From positions 186,001 to 250,000 of the forward strand of contig NZ_JANIAA010000007.1 in the NCBI RefSeq assembly GCF_024505145.1: DNA of 64,000 nt, in the 5' to 3' direction. Shown here piece by piece: positions 26,543 through 35,168 of the stretch. The position numbers and the translations under genes were made by a program. Each line of letters starts with the position of its first letter. The stretch's first letter is position 1. Below the pieces are notes generated by a model. That model searched no databases and was not told the DNA's origin. It saw nothing but the letters and a program-made list of their open reading frames with translations. This stretch comes from Streptomyces rugosispiralis (lineage in GTDB: Bacteria; Actinomycetota; Actinomycetes; Streptomycetales; Streptomycetaceae).

Positions 26543-27349
26543 TCAGAGGTCACGGTCGTAGAACGGCCGCACCCGTCCCAGCATCCAGTCGGCCACCGGA
26601 TCCCCCTGCGCCACGTCCAGCAGCACCAGCTGAACCTTCCATGGCACCGGCACCGAACCGAGGGCGAGGCCCAGCGCCTCCACCGCACGCGCCTGCCCCT
26701 CGGGGCTCGGCTCGTCGAGCTGCACCCCGACGAAGAGCGCCGGTTCGTCGCCCTCGACGCTGGCCAGGGCGCGCCGGGCGGTCCGCACCCCGGTGCCCTT
26801 GGCGAACTCGATCCCGGCGGCGGCCAGGAAGTCCACCGGCTCGTCCTGCCAGTCCGGTTCGAAGAGCCGCACCCGGCCGCCGTTGGCCGGACCGTCGAGC
26901 TCGGTACGCCCGGCGCGGCACAACTCCCGGACGGCGGGCGGAGGCAGCGGTACGACCACCGCGCCACCGGGGTTCACCGCGATGCCGAGCTGGGGCGGCA
27001 GTCCGCGGGCGAACTCCACGGCCGGGGCGATGGTGAAGGACATATGGGAGCCGACGAGCTGCAGGAACTGCTGCTCGGAGCTGAACACCGGGACATACGC
27101 GCCGCCGTCGATCTCCATCGTGGGCAGATCGAGGCTCGGGCTGCCCGGACCCCCGCCGTTGGGCAGCGGAATCCAGAGGTGGCTGCGGGAGAGCGTCTCG
27201 ACGATGCGCGCTCCGGCGCCGGGGACGTCGACGGAGGCGGCCATCACCTCTTCGAGCTCATTGCCGGGAAACGCCGGATGCGCGGCATGTCCGCCGTCCG
27301 GGAATCCTCCGTGCGCCGGGGCCACTCCGTACTGCTCCGGGAAGCTCAT
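26543..27349 (-). CDS. SseB family protein
   Basis: A 268-residue protein with both SseB halves. An N-terminal domain contains LWIPLPNGGG, then VPVFSSEQQFLQLVG near residue 90 and GIAVNPGGAVVVPLPP near 125. A C-terminal domain ends in VQLVLLDVAQGDPVADWMLGRVRPFYDRDL, very similar in plan to the end of the neighbouring 25634-26431 protein. Start at the ATG at 27349. Function is unknown in actinobacteria. Confidence 0.8.
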   Translation of the reverse strand: MSFPEQYGVAPAHGGFPDGGHAAHPAFPGNELEEVMAASVDVPGAGARIVETLSRSHLWIPLPNGGGPGSPSLDLPTMEIDGGAYVPVFSSEQQFLQLVGSHMSFTIAPAVEFARGLPPQLGIAVNPGGAVVVPLPPPAVRELCRAGRTELDGPANGGRVRLFEPDWQDEPVDFLAAAGIEFAKGTGVRTARRALASVEGDEPALFVGVQLDEPSPEGQARAVEALGLALGSVPVPWKVQLVLLDVAQGDPVADWMLGRVRPFYDRDL

Positions 27350-27532
27350 CTTCGTCCAACCGCCATCTCGTCCGACCTGCCCGAAGCACCCTAACCGCTG
27401 GGCGGCCCGGGGCCGGAGGGGGCGGCGGCGATCTCCACAGCACTTCCCCACCTCGTCCGGGCGCGCCCTCGTCACGCTGTGTACTGCCGATGGCCGATTT
27501 CCGGCCACTCGACGGAGAGAGCGGAGAGACAT

Positions 27533-27610
27533 GATCACTCGCGCGGGAGCGGCGCGATCACTCGCGGGGAGCGGCGTGATCACTCGCGCGGGACCGGCGT
27601 GATCACTCGA
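27533..27610. repeat. 22/23-bp tandem repeat containing TGATCA
   Basis: Units start at 27533, 27556, 27578 and 27601, each beginning GATCACTCGCGCGGGAGCGG or a close variant. Every unit boundary contains the palindrome TGATCA. The last unit overlaps the stop codon and final residues of the P-loop kinase gene. The array may have arisen by duplication of that 3' end. Confidence 0.8.
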
Positions 27611-28301
27611 AGGAGATGCAGCGCAGCGCGCTCGCGGTCGGCCGGTCCAGCAGCACCGCCGACGCGCATCCCCGCGGCGGCCGCCCCTCCTCCACCCCGG
27701 CGATCAGCCGCCGCATCCCGCGCAGATGCCGCCCGAAGGCATACGCCGAGACCCCACGGCCCCGGGCGGCCTGGCCCTCCAGCGCCTCCGTGGCGCCCAC
27801 GTCCAGCAGCACCATATGGAGGCTGCGGCCCCGGCGCCGCACATCCCGGGCCAGCCAGCGGCGGACCCACGGCAGCGCGCCGCAGTCGTGCACCACGACG
27901 CTCCCGCCCGAGCGCAGCGCCCGGCGCAGCCCGGCGTAGTGGGCGTACCGGACCAGCGGGCGGTAGAGCGCGTACGGCAGCCAGCCGGGCAGCCTGCGCT
28001 CCCACACCTCCCGGGTGTTCTGCGAGTCCACCCTGATCACGACCGCGCCCGCCTCATCCAGGAGCGGCACCGTCCGGTTGATCAGCGTGCTCTTGCCGCT
28101 GCCCGGCAGCCCGGAGGCGACCAGCACATCCCCTGCCGGAAAGCGCAGCTCACGCGGGTCCGCGCCGCCGTCCCCCACCCCGGCGCGCAGATCGTGCACC
28201 GCGCTTCTCCGGCCGGGACGGGTCGTCGACCCGGAGGGGGTGCGGCCACGCCGCGCCGGCAGGAGCCTCTGTGTCGTCGCGTACGTTTCCTGCCCATGCA
28301 C
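27603..28301 (-). CDS. P-loop kinase/AAA-type ATP-binding protein
   Basis: A 232-residue protein with a clear Walker A, GLPGSGKST (residues 64-72), followed by an NTP-kinase-like layout: VIRVDSQNTRE (switch/substrate region) and VVVHDCGALPWVRRWLA as a possible Walker B zone. It resembles zeta-toxin/AAA_33-type small-molecule kinases; no antitoxin is adjacent. The GTG at 28301 is favoured by GGGAGG upstream. The substrate is unknown. It is divergent from the glycine riboswitch. Confidence 0.75.
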   Translation of the reverse strand: MHGQETYATTQRLLPARRGRTPSGSTTRPGRRSAVHDLRAGVGDGGADPRELRFPAGDVLVASGLPGSGKSTLINRTVPLLDEAGAVVIRVDSQNTREVWERRLPGWLPYALYRPLVRYAHYAGLRRALRSGGSVVVHDCGALPWVRRWLARDVRRRGRSLHMVLLDVGATEALEGQAARGRGVSAYAFGRHLRGMRRLIAGVEEGRPPRGCASAVLLDRPTASALRCISFE

Positions 28302-28477
28302 CGTGATCGTCCTCCCAGGTCGGTCAACGCTGCTCGTACCCGCAGAGTGTCAAGAAAAGGTAATGTCGGGCAAGACTGCCCCCTGGCCGGGCGGCCGGGC
28401 CCCGGTCGGATCGGGGCTTCCCTTCTCGGCCATACATGCGATGATGTCCGCGCAACTCCATACCGGCCGCTTGAATC

Positions 28478-28690
28478 CGCGCGGGAGAGTCCTTGGTCAT
28501 CGGCATCCGTGCCGGATGTCCAGGGCGCCGAAGGAGCAAGTCCTCCCTTGAATCTCTCAGGCCCCGATACCGCGCGGACGAGGCAGATCTGAAAAGCGGG
28601 CCGCGCGGGCGCGGCTCCACCCAAGGTGCAAGCCGGGCCCCTTACGGGCGTCACGGCGAACCTCTCAGGTTCCGATGACAGATGGGGAGG
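28478..28690 (+). promoter_or_regulatory. Tandem glycine riboswitch (gcvT element)
   Basis: Two consecutive glycine aptamers. The first (about 28480-28592) has GGGAGAGTCC, CGCCGAAGGAGCAAGTCC, CTCTCAGG (28554-28561) and GACGAGGCAGA. The second (about 28596-28690) has ACCCAAGGTGCAAG, CTCTCAGG (28662-28669) and GATGACAGATGGGG. These blocks and their order match the gcvT RNA family. It lies directly upstream of gcvT, as expected for a glycine-activated switch. The remaining 28302-28477 interval shows no gene. Confidence 0.9.
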
Positions 28691-28752
28691 ACGCACGCGT
28701 CCTTGTCGTCCGTCCTCGCCGTCGCGCGACCCCGACCTCTGGAGCCTGAATC

Positions 28753-29880
28753 GTGACCGACGCCCCGCCCACCCCACGCCGTACCGCGCTGGACGCGCGG
28801 CACCGCGCGCTCGGCGCCACCATGACCGACTTCGCCGGCTGGGACATGCCGCTGCGCTACGGCAGCGAGCGCGACGAGCACACCGCGGTGCGCACCCGTG
28901 CCGGGCTCTTCGACCTCTCCCACATGGGTGAGATCTCTCTCATCGGTCCGCAGGCCGGGGACGCCCTGGACCACGCGCTGGTCGGCCGGCTGTCCGCGCT
29001 CGCCGTGGGCCGCGCCCGCTACACCATGATCTGCGACCACGAGGGCGGCATCCTGGACGACCTGATCGTCTACCGCCTCGGCGACGAGGAGTTCCTGGTC
29101 GTGGCCAACGCCGCCAACGCCCAGGTGGTGCTGGACGCGCTGACCGAGCGGGCCGACGGCTTCGAGGCGACCGTAAGGGACGACCGCGACGCCTACGCGC
29201 TGCTCGCCGTCCAGGGGCCCGAGTCCCCCGGGATCCTGAAGCGCCTGACCGACGCCGACCTGGACGGGCTGAAGTACTACGCCGGGCTGCCCGGCACCGT
29301 CGCGGGCGTCTCCGCCCTGATCGCCCGCACCGGCTACACGGGCGAGGACGGCTTCGAGCTGTTCCTGGCGCCGGACGACGCCGAGCGGGTCTGGGAGGCG
29401 CTGACCGAGGCCGGGGCCCCGGTCGGCCTGGTGCCCTGCGGTCTCTCCTGCCGGGACACCCTGCGCCTCGAGGCCGGGATGCCGCTGTACGGGCATGAGC
29501 TGACCACCGACACCACCCCCTTCGACGCGGGCCTCGGCCGGGTGGTGAAGTTCGAGAAGCCGGGCGACTTCGTCGGCCGCGAGGCCCTGGAGGCCGCGTC
29601 CCGCCAGGCGGACACCGTCACCCCGCGCACCCTGGTCGGCCTGATCGCTTCAGGCCGCCGGGTGCCGCGCGCCGGATACGCCGTGGTGGCCGCCGACGGC
29701 TCGGCGATCGGCCAGGTCACCTCGGGCGCGCCCGCCCCGACGCTGGGCAAGCCGATCGCGATGGCGTACGTGGACCCGGAGTACGCGAAGCCCGGCACCG
29801 AGGGGGTCTTCGTGGACATCCGCGGCGCCCGGGAGCCGTACGAGGTCGTGGCGCTCCCCTTCTACAAGCGCGAGCGCTGA
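28753..29880 (+). CDS. gcvT: Glycine cleavage system T protein (aminomethyltransferase)
   Basis: GcvT transfers the methylene group from lipoyl-bound glycine residue to tetrahydrofolate and releases ammonia. The 375-residue protein has the expected [10 protein letters not shown] near residue 30, DLSHMGEI near 56, and C-terminal GYTGEDGFE near 197. Start is the GTG at 28753 about 60 nt after the riboswitch. It heads the gcvT-gcvH-glyA-sdaA cluster. The gcvP decarboxylase gene is not in this window. Confidence 0.96.
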   Translation: MTDAPPTPRRTALDARHRALGATMTDFAGWDMPLRYGSERDEHTAVRTRAGLFDLSHMGEISLIGPQAGDALDHALVGRLSALAVGRARYTMICDHEGGILDDLIVYRLGDEEFLVVANAANAQVVLDALTERADGFEATVRDDRDAYALLAVQGPESPGILKRLTDADLDGLKYYAGLPGTVAGVSALIARTGYTGEDGFELFLAPDDAERVWEALTEAGAPVGLVPCGLSCRDTLRLEAGMPLYGHELTTDTTPFDAGLGRVVKFEKPGDFVGREALEAASRQADTVTPRTLVGLIASGRRVPRAGYAVVAADGSAIGQVTSGAPAPTLGKPIAMAYVDPEYAKPGTEGVFVDIRGAREPYEVVALPFYKRER

Positions 29881-29884
29881 GCTA

Positions 29885-30009
29885 CTCCGGGCGCGAGCGG
29901 TGCCCCGGCCCGTCGCCGAGCCCCTCCGGGCGCGAGCGGGGCCCCGGCTCAGCACGTCCCCCCGGCGCCACATCCCCTCGGCGCCACATCCCCTCGGCGC
30001 CACATCCCA
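29885..30009. repeat. Two short tandem repeats between gcvT and gcvH
   Basis: CTCCGGGCGCGAGCGG occurs at 29885 and again at 29923, and a 16-bp unit CGGCGCCACATCCCCT occurs three times at 29963-30009. They fill most of the 181-nt gap between gcvT and gcvH. The GGCGCC palindrome in each unit could form stems in the transcript. Confidence 0.75.
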
Positions 30010-30061
30010 CCAGCTAAGACCCGTTTCCCAAGCACTCCCCCGTATCCAGGAGAATCGGACC

Positions 30062-30442
30062 ATGAGCAACCCCCAGCAGCTGCGGTACAGCAAGGAGCAC
30101 GAGTGGCTGTCGGCCGCCGGCGAGGACGGCGTGTCGACGATCGGCATCACCGAATTCGCGGCCAACGCGCTCGGCGATGTCGTCTATGTCCAGCTCCCGG
30201 ACGTCGGCTCCACGGTCTCCGCCGGTGACACCTGCGGTGAGCTGGAGTCCACCAAGTCGGTCAGCGATCTGTACACCCCGGTCTCCGGTGAGGTCACCGA
30301 GATCAACGAGGACGTGGTGAACGATCCGGCGCTGGTGAATTCCGCCCCCTTCGAGGGCGGCTGGCTGTTCAAGGTGAGGGTGACGAGCGAGCCGGCGGAC
30401 CTGCTCTCCGCCGACGAGTACACCGCCTTCGCCGAAAACTGA
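30062..30442 (+). CDS. gcvH: Glycine cleavage system H protein
   Basis: A 126-residue lipoyl carrier that shuttles the aminomethyl intermediate between P, T and L proteins. The lipoylation site is Lys65 in [12 protein letters not shown], followed by the conserved SGEVTEINE. The N-terminal YSKEHEWL is the family signature. Start ATG at 30062 after AGGAGAAT. Riboswitch-controlled through the shared transcript. Confidence 0.97.
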   Translation: MSNPQQLRYSKEHEWLSAAGEDGVSTIGITEFAANALGDVVYVQLPDVGSTVSAGDTCGELESTKSVSDLYTPVSGEVTEINEDVVNDPALVNSAPFEGGWLFKVRVTSEPADLLSADEYTAFAEN

Positions 30443-30468
30443 CCCTCCTTATTCGATCGGGACCCTCG

Positions 30469-31734
30469 ATGTCGCTTCTCAACAGCTCCCTGCACGAGCT
30501 CGACCCGGACGTCGCCGCTGCTGTCGACGCCGAACTCCACCGCCAGCAGTCCACCCTGGAGATGATCGCCTCGGAGAACTTCGCCCCGGCGGCGGTCATG
30601 GAGGCCCAGGGCTCGGTCCTGACCAACAAGTACGCCGAGGGCTACCCCGGCCGCCGCTACTACGGCGGCTGTGAGCACGTCGATGTGGTCGAGCAGATCG
30701 CCATCGACCGGGTGAAGGAGCTCTTCGGCGCCGAGGCCGCCAATGTGCAGCCGCACTCGGGCGCCCAGGCCAACGCGGCCGCGATGTTCGCCCTGCTCTC
30801 CCCCGGCGACACCATCCTGGGGCTGAACCTGGCGCACGGCGGCCATCTGACCCACGGCATGAAGATCAACTTCTCCGGCAAGCTCTACAACGTGGTGCCC
30901 TACCACGTGGACGCCGAGACCGGTCTGGTCGACATGGACGAGGTCGAGCGGCTGGCCAAGGAGCACCGCCCCAAGCTGGTGATCGCGGGCTGGTCGGCGT
31001 ACCCGCGCCAGCTGGACTTCGCCGCCTTCCGCCGGATCGCGGACGAGGTCGGCGCGTACCTGATGGTCGACATGGCCCACTTCGCGGGTCTGGTGGCGGC
31101 CGGGCTGCACCCCTCGCCCGTACCGCACGCCCATGTGGTGACCACCACCACCCACAAGACGCTGGGCGGTCCGCGCGGTGGCGTGATCCTCTCCACCGCC
31201 GACCTGGCCAAGAAGATCAACTCCGCGGTCTTCCCGGGCCAGCAGGGCGGTCCGCTGGAGCATGTGGTCGCGGCGAAGGCGGTGTCCTTCAAGGTGGCGG
31301 CGAGCTCGGCGTTCAAGGAGCGCCAGGAGCGCACGCTGGAGGGCGCCAGGATCCTCGCCGAGCGCCTGACCCAGGACGATGTGCGGGAGGTGGGCGTCGC
31401 CGTCCTCTCCGGCGGCACCGATGTCCATCTGGTCCTGGTCGATCTGCGCGACTCCGAACTGGACGGGCGGCAGGCCGAGGACCGGCTGCACGAGGTCGGC
31501 ATCACGGTCAACCGCAACGCGATCCCGAACGACCCGCGGCCCCCGATGGTCACCTCGGGTCTGCGGATCGGCACCCCGGCGCTGGCCACGCGCGGCTTCA
31601 CCGCGGAGGACTTCCGCGAGGTCGCCGACGTGATCGCGGAGACGCTCAAGCCGTCGTACGACGCGGAGGCGCTGAAGGCCCGGGTCACCGCCCTGGCCGA
31701 CAAGCACCCGCTGTACGCGCATCTGTCCGAGTAA
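30469..31734 (+). CDS. glyA: Serine hydroxymethyltransferase
   Basis: GlyA interconverts serine and glycine with tetrahydrofolate. The 421-residue PLP enzyme has MIASENF near residue 33, [17 protein letters not shown] near 58 and the Schiff-base Lys230 in [14 protein letters not shown]. Normal length. It follows gcvH by 26 nt. In this cluster it links glycine cleavage to serine, so excess glycine can be turned into serine. Confidence 0.97.
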   Translation: MSLLNSSLHELDPDVAAAVDAELHRQQSTLEMIASENFAPAAVMEAQGSVLTNKYAEGYPGRRYYGGCEHVDVVEQIAIDRVKELFGAEAANVQPHSGAQANAAAMFALLSPGDTILGLNLAHGGHLTHGMKINFSGKLYNVVPYHVDAETGLVDMDEVERLAKEHRPKLVIAGWSAYPRQLDFAAFRRIADEVGAYLMVDMAHFAGLVAAGLHPSPVPHAHVVTTTTHKTLGGPRGGVILSTADLAKKINSAVFPGQQGGPLEHVVAAKAVSFKVAASSAFKERQERTLEGARILAERLTQDDVREVGVAVLSGGTDVHLVLVDLRDSELDGRQAEDRLHEVGITVNRNAIPNDPRPPMVTSGLRIGTPALATRGFTAEDFREVADVIAETLKPSYDAEALKARVTALADKHPLYAHLSE

Positions 31735-31931
31735 GCGGTAACCCCGAGTAACACGGACCCGGGGGCGCGTCCGCCCTGGCGCGCCCCCGCCGCACCCACC
31801 GACCCGCACCAACCACTCCGGCCCACACCGGCCCACACCGGCCCGAACCACCCGCACCACCCCATGCACGGCCCGCGCGCTTCCCCGGCGGGCACACGCT
31901 TCCCCCGGCGTGCAGACGAAGGAGTCCCCCG

Positions 31932-33314
31932 GTGGCCATTTCCGTATTCGACCTCTTCTCGATCGGCATCGGCCCGTCCAGTTCGCACACTGTCGGCCCG
32001 ATGCGGGCCGCGCGGATGTTCGTCCGCCGGCTGAAGAACGAGGGCCTGCTGGCCCACACCGCGTCCGTCCGCGCCGAGCTCTTCGGCTCGCTGGGCGCCA
32101 CCGGCCATGGCCACGGCACCCCGAAGGCCGTGCTGCTGGGCCTGGAGGGCCACTCCCCGCGCACCGTGGACGTCGCATCGGCCGACGGCGAGGTGGAGCG
32201 CATCCGCACCACCAAGCGGCTGCGGCTGCTCGGCGCCGAGATCGGCCCCGGCCACGAGATCGACTTCGACGACTCCTCCCAGTTGATCCTGCACCGCCGC
32301 CGCTCGCTGCCGTACCACGCCAACGGCATGACGCTGTGCGCGTACGACGCCGAGGGCCATCCGCTGCTGGAGAAGACGTACTACTCGGTCGGCGGCGGCT
32401 TCGTGGTGGACGAGGACGCGGTCAGCGAGGACCGCATAAAGCTGGACGACACCGTCCTCACCCACCCCTTCCGCACCGGCGACGAACTGCTGCGGCTCTC
32501 CCAGGAGACGGGCCTGTCGATCTCGGCCCTGATGCTGGAGAACGAGAAGGCGTGGCGTACGGAGCAGGAGATCCGGGCCGGGCTGCTGGAGATCTGGCAG
32601 GTCATGGAGGCGTGCGTGGCCCGCGGCATGTCCCAGGAGGGCATCCTGCCCGGCGGCCTCAAGGTCCGCCGCCGCGCCGCCACCGCCGCCCGCGCGCTGC
32701 GCTCCGAGGGCGACCCGACCGCCCGCGCCATGGAGTGGATCACCCTCTACGCCATGGCGGTCAACGAGGAGAACGCGGCGGGCGGCCGTGTGGTCACCGC
32801 CCCCACCAACGGCGCGGCGGGCATCATCCCGGCCGTTCTGCACTACTACACCCGTTTCGTCCCGGGCGCCGACGAGGAGGGCGTCATCCGCTTCCTCCTC
32901 GCCGCGGGCGCCATCGGCATGCTCTTCAAGGAGAACGCCTCGATCTCCGGCGCCGAGGTCGGCTGCCAGGGCGAGGTCGGCTCCGCCTGCTCGATGGCGG
33001 CCGGCGGCCTCGCCGAGGTGCTCGGCGGCTCCCCCGAGCAGGTGGAGAACGCCGCCGAGATCGGCATGGAGCACAATCTCGGCCTCACCTGCGACCCCGT
33101 CGGCGGCCTGGTCCAGATCCCCTGCATCGAGCGCAACGGCATGGCCTCGGTCAAGGCCGTCACCGCCGCGAGGATGGCCCTGCGCGGCGACGGCCGTCAC
33201 CATGTCTCGCTCGACAAGGTCATCAAGACGATGAAGCAGACGGGCGCGGACATGAAGGTCAAGTACAAGGAGACGGCGCGGGGCGGGCTCGCGGTGAACG
33301 TCATCGAGTGCTGA
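31932..33314 (+). CDS. sdaA: L-serine ammonia-lyase (L-serine dehydratase), Fe-S type
   Basis: A 460-residue single-chain enzyme that deaminates serine to pyruvate. The N-terminal beta domain starts [20 protein letters not shown]. The alpha domain carries the cluster cysteines in [14 protein letters not shown] and [14 protein letters not shown]. Start at the GTG at 31932. As the fourth gene after a glycine riboswitch it completes a route from glycine via serine to pyruvate. The 197-nt gap before it contains a short 10-bp repeat (CGGCCCACAC, 31819-31848) and no gene. Confidence 0.96.
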   Translation: MAISVFDLFSIGIGPSSSHTVGPMRAARMFVRRLKNEGLLAHTASVRAELFGSLGATGHGHGTPKAVLLGLEGHSPRTVDVASADGEVERIRTTKRLRLLGAEIGPGHEIDFDDSSQLILHRRRSLPYHANGMTLCAYDAEGHPLLEKTYYSVGGGFVVDEDAVSEDRIKLDDTVLTHPFRTGDELLRLSQETGLSISALMLENEKAWRTEQEIRAGLLEIWQVMEACVARGMSQEGILPGGLKVRRRAATAARALRSEGDPTARAMEWITLYAMAVNEENAAGGRVVTAPTNGAAGIIPAVLHYYTRFVPGADEEGVIRFLLAAGAIGMLFKENASISGAEVGCQGEVGSACSMAAGGLAEVLGGSPEQVENAAEIGMEHNLGLTCDPVGGLVQIPCIERNGMASVKAVTAARMALRGDGRHHVSLDKVIKTMKQTGADMKVKYKETARGGLAVNVIEC

Positions 33315-33329
33315 CGAAGGGAACGGCGA

Positions 33330-35168
33330 GTGGGATTGGCTGATGCCCCAGCGATACGGGTGCCGGTCGGGGAAGGCTCGGAACGCTGGGCCAGCCGAGC
33401 GACGAGCCGACGCGTACTGCTCGTGGTACACAACGTCACTTCCGCGGGCCGCCTGCTGGATGTGCTGCCGCTGTTCCACGACGACTTCCGGGTACAACTC
33501 CTGGTCACCTCGACCGAGTCATCCGCGTTTCAGGCAGGAATCGGCGACTTGTTCGCGGAGTTGGGCCTGCCCGTGCTGCCCTGGGAGCAGGCATTGGCGA
33601 CACCGGTGGCGCTGGCGATCTCCGCGAGCTTCGGCGGTCAACTCCACAAGATAAAAGGCAAATTGGCTGTCTTGTCACATGGCGTCGGATACACTAAGAA
33701 ACTGGGCGAGTCAAGAGTCAAGAGTCAAGAGTCAAGAGTCAAGAGTCAAGAGTCAAGAGTCACGAGTCACGAGTCACGAGACACGAGACACGAGCCGACC
33801 TTCGGCCTGTCGCCGGAGTGGCTACTGGCAGGCGGGGAGCCGTTCGTGGACGGCCTCGTCCTCTCCCACCCGGAGCAGCTGGAGCGGTTGCGGCGGGTGT
33901 GTCCGGAAGCCGAAAGCGCATCCGTACTCGCCGGCGACCCCTGCTTCGACCGTATGCTGGCCGGATGTCCCCACCGGGAGCGGTTCCGCCGCGCCCTGGG
34001 CGTACGCCGAGGTCAGCGGCTCGTCGTACTGAACTCCACCTGGAATCCCGAGGGTTTCTTCGGAAACGGCGGCGACCAGGACATCCTGCCGAGCCTGCTT
34101 CCCCGGCTCGCCTCCGAGCTGCCGGCTGACGACTACCGGCTGGCGGCCGTACTGCATCCGAACATCTGGTACGGACACGGGCCGGGGCAGATACGCGTCT
34201 GGCTGGACCGGGCCCGCCGCAGCGGACTGGCCTTGGTCGATCCCGTGCACGCGTGGCGACAGGCCCTGCTGGCGGCGGATGTCGTGCTGGGGGATTTCGG
34301 AGCCGTGTCCTACTACGCCGCGGCGTTGGACATCCCCGTCCTGCTCGCGTCCGCCACGCCGGACCGACTGGCCCCGGATGCGCCCCTCACGGCGTTCGTC
34401 CGGGAGGCCCCTCGGCTCGACCCGCACGGCCCGCTGCGGGGTCAACTGGAGGATGTGCTGACGCGGCATCACCCGGTGGCCGGTCCGGCGGAGTTCATCA
34501 GCTCGGCCCCTGGCGCGTCGGCGGCGCTGCTGCGAAGGCTCTTCTACACGCTGATGGATCTGCCGGAGCCCGGGGCTCCCGCCCTGCTGGAGCCCCTGCC
34601 GCTGCCCCCGCACAACCCTCCACGGCGTACGGCTCCGCTGGACGTCCGTACGCGCGTCCGAGAAGCGGACGTCAGGATCGAGCGCTCCACGGGGCACCCG
34701 TACGACGCGGTCGGCGAGAGGCACCTCGCCGTACATGAGGACACCCGGGACCCCGGCAGCCTGGCGCTGGCTGATGTGATCATCCGTGAGGGGCAGCCGG
34801 ACGACCCCCGCCTGGGCGGTCCGGAGGAGTGGACCGCCGAAGTGCTGCGCCGCTATCCGGACTGCTCGCTCGCCGTATATGTGACCGGTCCGCACAGCTG
34901 CACCGTGCGCGCCCGGGAGCACGGTGTGTTCCAGCTGTCGGCGGGCCCGGGAGCGGACGCCGATCCGGCGGCCTACGCCTCTGCGCTGTACGCGTGGCTG
35001 GTGGGCGGCGGTGCGGTGGCGCCGAGCGGGACGACCCTCCGGGTGCACGCGGCCGGCCGCGTGCACCCGGTGGCGGTGACTCCCGCTACTCCGCCCGCTC
35101 GGCCGCCTCGCAGCGCAGCCGCAGACGGGAGAGATAGCCCAGGTGCGGAGTGGCACTTTCCGGCCTGA
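33330..35168 (+). CDS. CDP-glycerol glycerophosphotransferase-like protein with internal heptanucleotide array
   Basis: A 612-residue protein. Residues about 25-95 form a Rossmann-like start (RVLLVVHNVTSAGRLLDVLP). HGVGYTKK near 128 and the later AADVVLGDFGAVSYYAAALDIPVLLAS (about 310-337) resemble the C-terminal half of CDP-glycerol glycerophosphotransferases and GT-B enzymes. The last 180 residues are a separate domain of unknown function. Between HGVGYTKK and FGLSPEWLL the gene carries twelve 7-bp repeats encoding SRVKSQE-type heptapeptides. It starts at a GTG 15 nt after sdaA, so it may share the riboswitch-controlled transcript. Its 3' end overlaps the convergent NB-ARC gene by 83 bp. 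The polymer or substrate is unknown. Confidence 0.7.
   Translation: MGLADAPAIRVPVGEGSERWASRATSRRVLLVVHNVTSAGRLLDVLPLFHDDFRVQLLVTSTESSAFQAGIGDLFAELGLPVLPWEQALATPVALAISASFGGQLHKIKGKLAVLSHGVGYTKKLGESRVKSQESRVKSQESRVTSHESRDTRHEPTFGLSPEWLLAGGEPFVDGLVLSHPEQLERLRRVCPEAESASVLAGDPCFDRMLAGCPHRERFRRALGVRRGQRLVVLNSTWNPEGFFGNGGDQDILPSLLPRLASELPADDYRLAAVLHPNIWYGHGPGQIRVWLDRARRSGLALVDPVHAWRQALLAADVVLGDFGAVSYYAAALDIPVLLASATPDRLAPDAPLTAFVREAPRLDPHGPLRGQLEDVLTRHHPVAGPAEFISSAPGASAALLRRLFYTLMDLPEPGAPALLEPLPLPPHNPPRRTAPLDVRTRVREADVRIERSTGHPYDAVGERHLAVHEDTRDPGSLALADVIIREGQPDDPRLGGPEEWTAEVLRRYPDCSLAVYVTGPHSCTVRAREHGVFQLSAGPGADADPAAYASALYAWLVGGGAVAPSGTTLRVHAAGRVHPVAVTPATPPARPPRSAAADGRDSPGAEWHFPA
33708..33791 (+). 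repeat. Twelve-copy 7-bp repeat inside a coding region
   Basis: Seven GAGTCAA, three GAGTCAC and two GAGACAC units run without interruption. Twelve units total 84 bp, so the present copy number keeps the host frame. Because 7 is not a multiple of 3, gain or loss of one unit shifts the frame: losing one leads to a stop ending at 34032 and gaining one to a stop ending at 34129. All three plus-strand frames are open through the array, while every minus-strand frame contains TGA. Base composition is clearly AT-richer than the flanks. Confidence 0.95.

Noticed and set aside
30900..33497. An 865-codon minus-strand frame across glyA and sdaA
   Set aside because: Shadow of two well-conserved genes with intact active sites; product is low-complexity.
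33708..33791. CRISPR-like array
   Set aside because: The 7-bp units are contiguous with no spacers. It is a simple tandem repeat.
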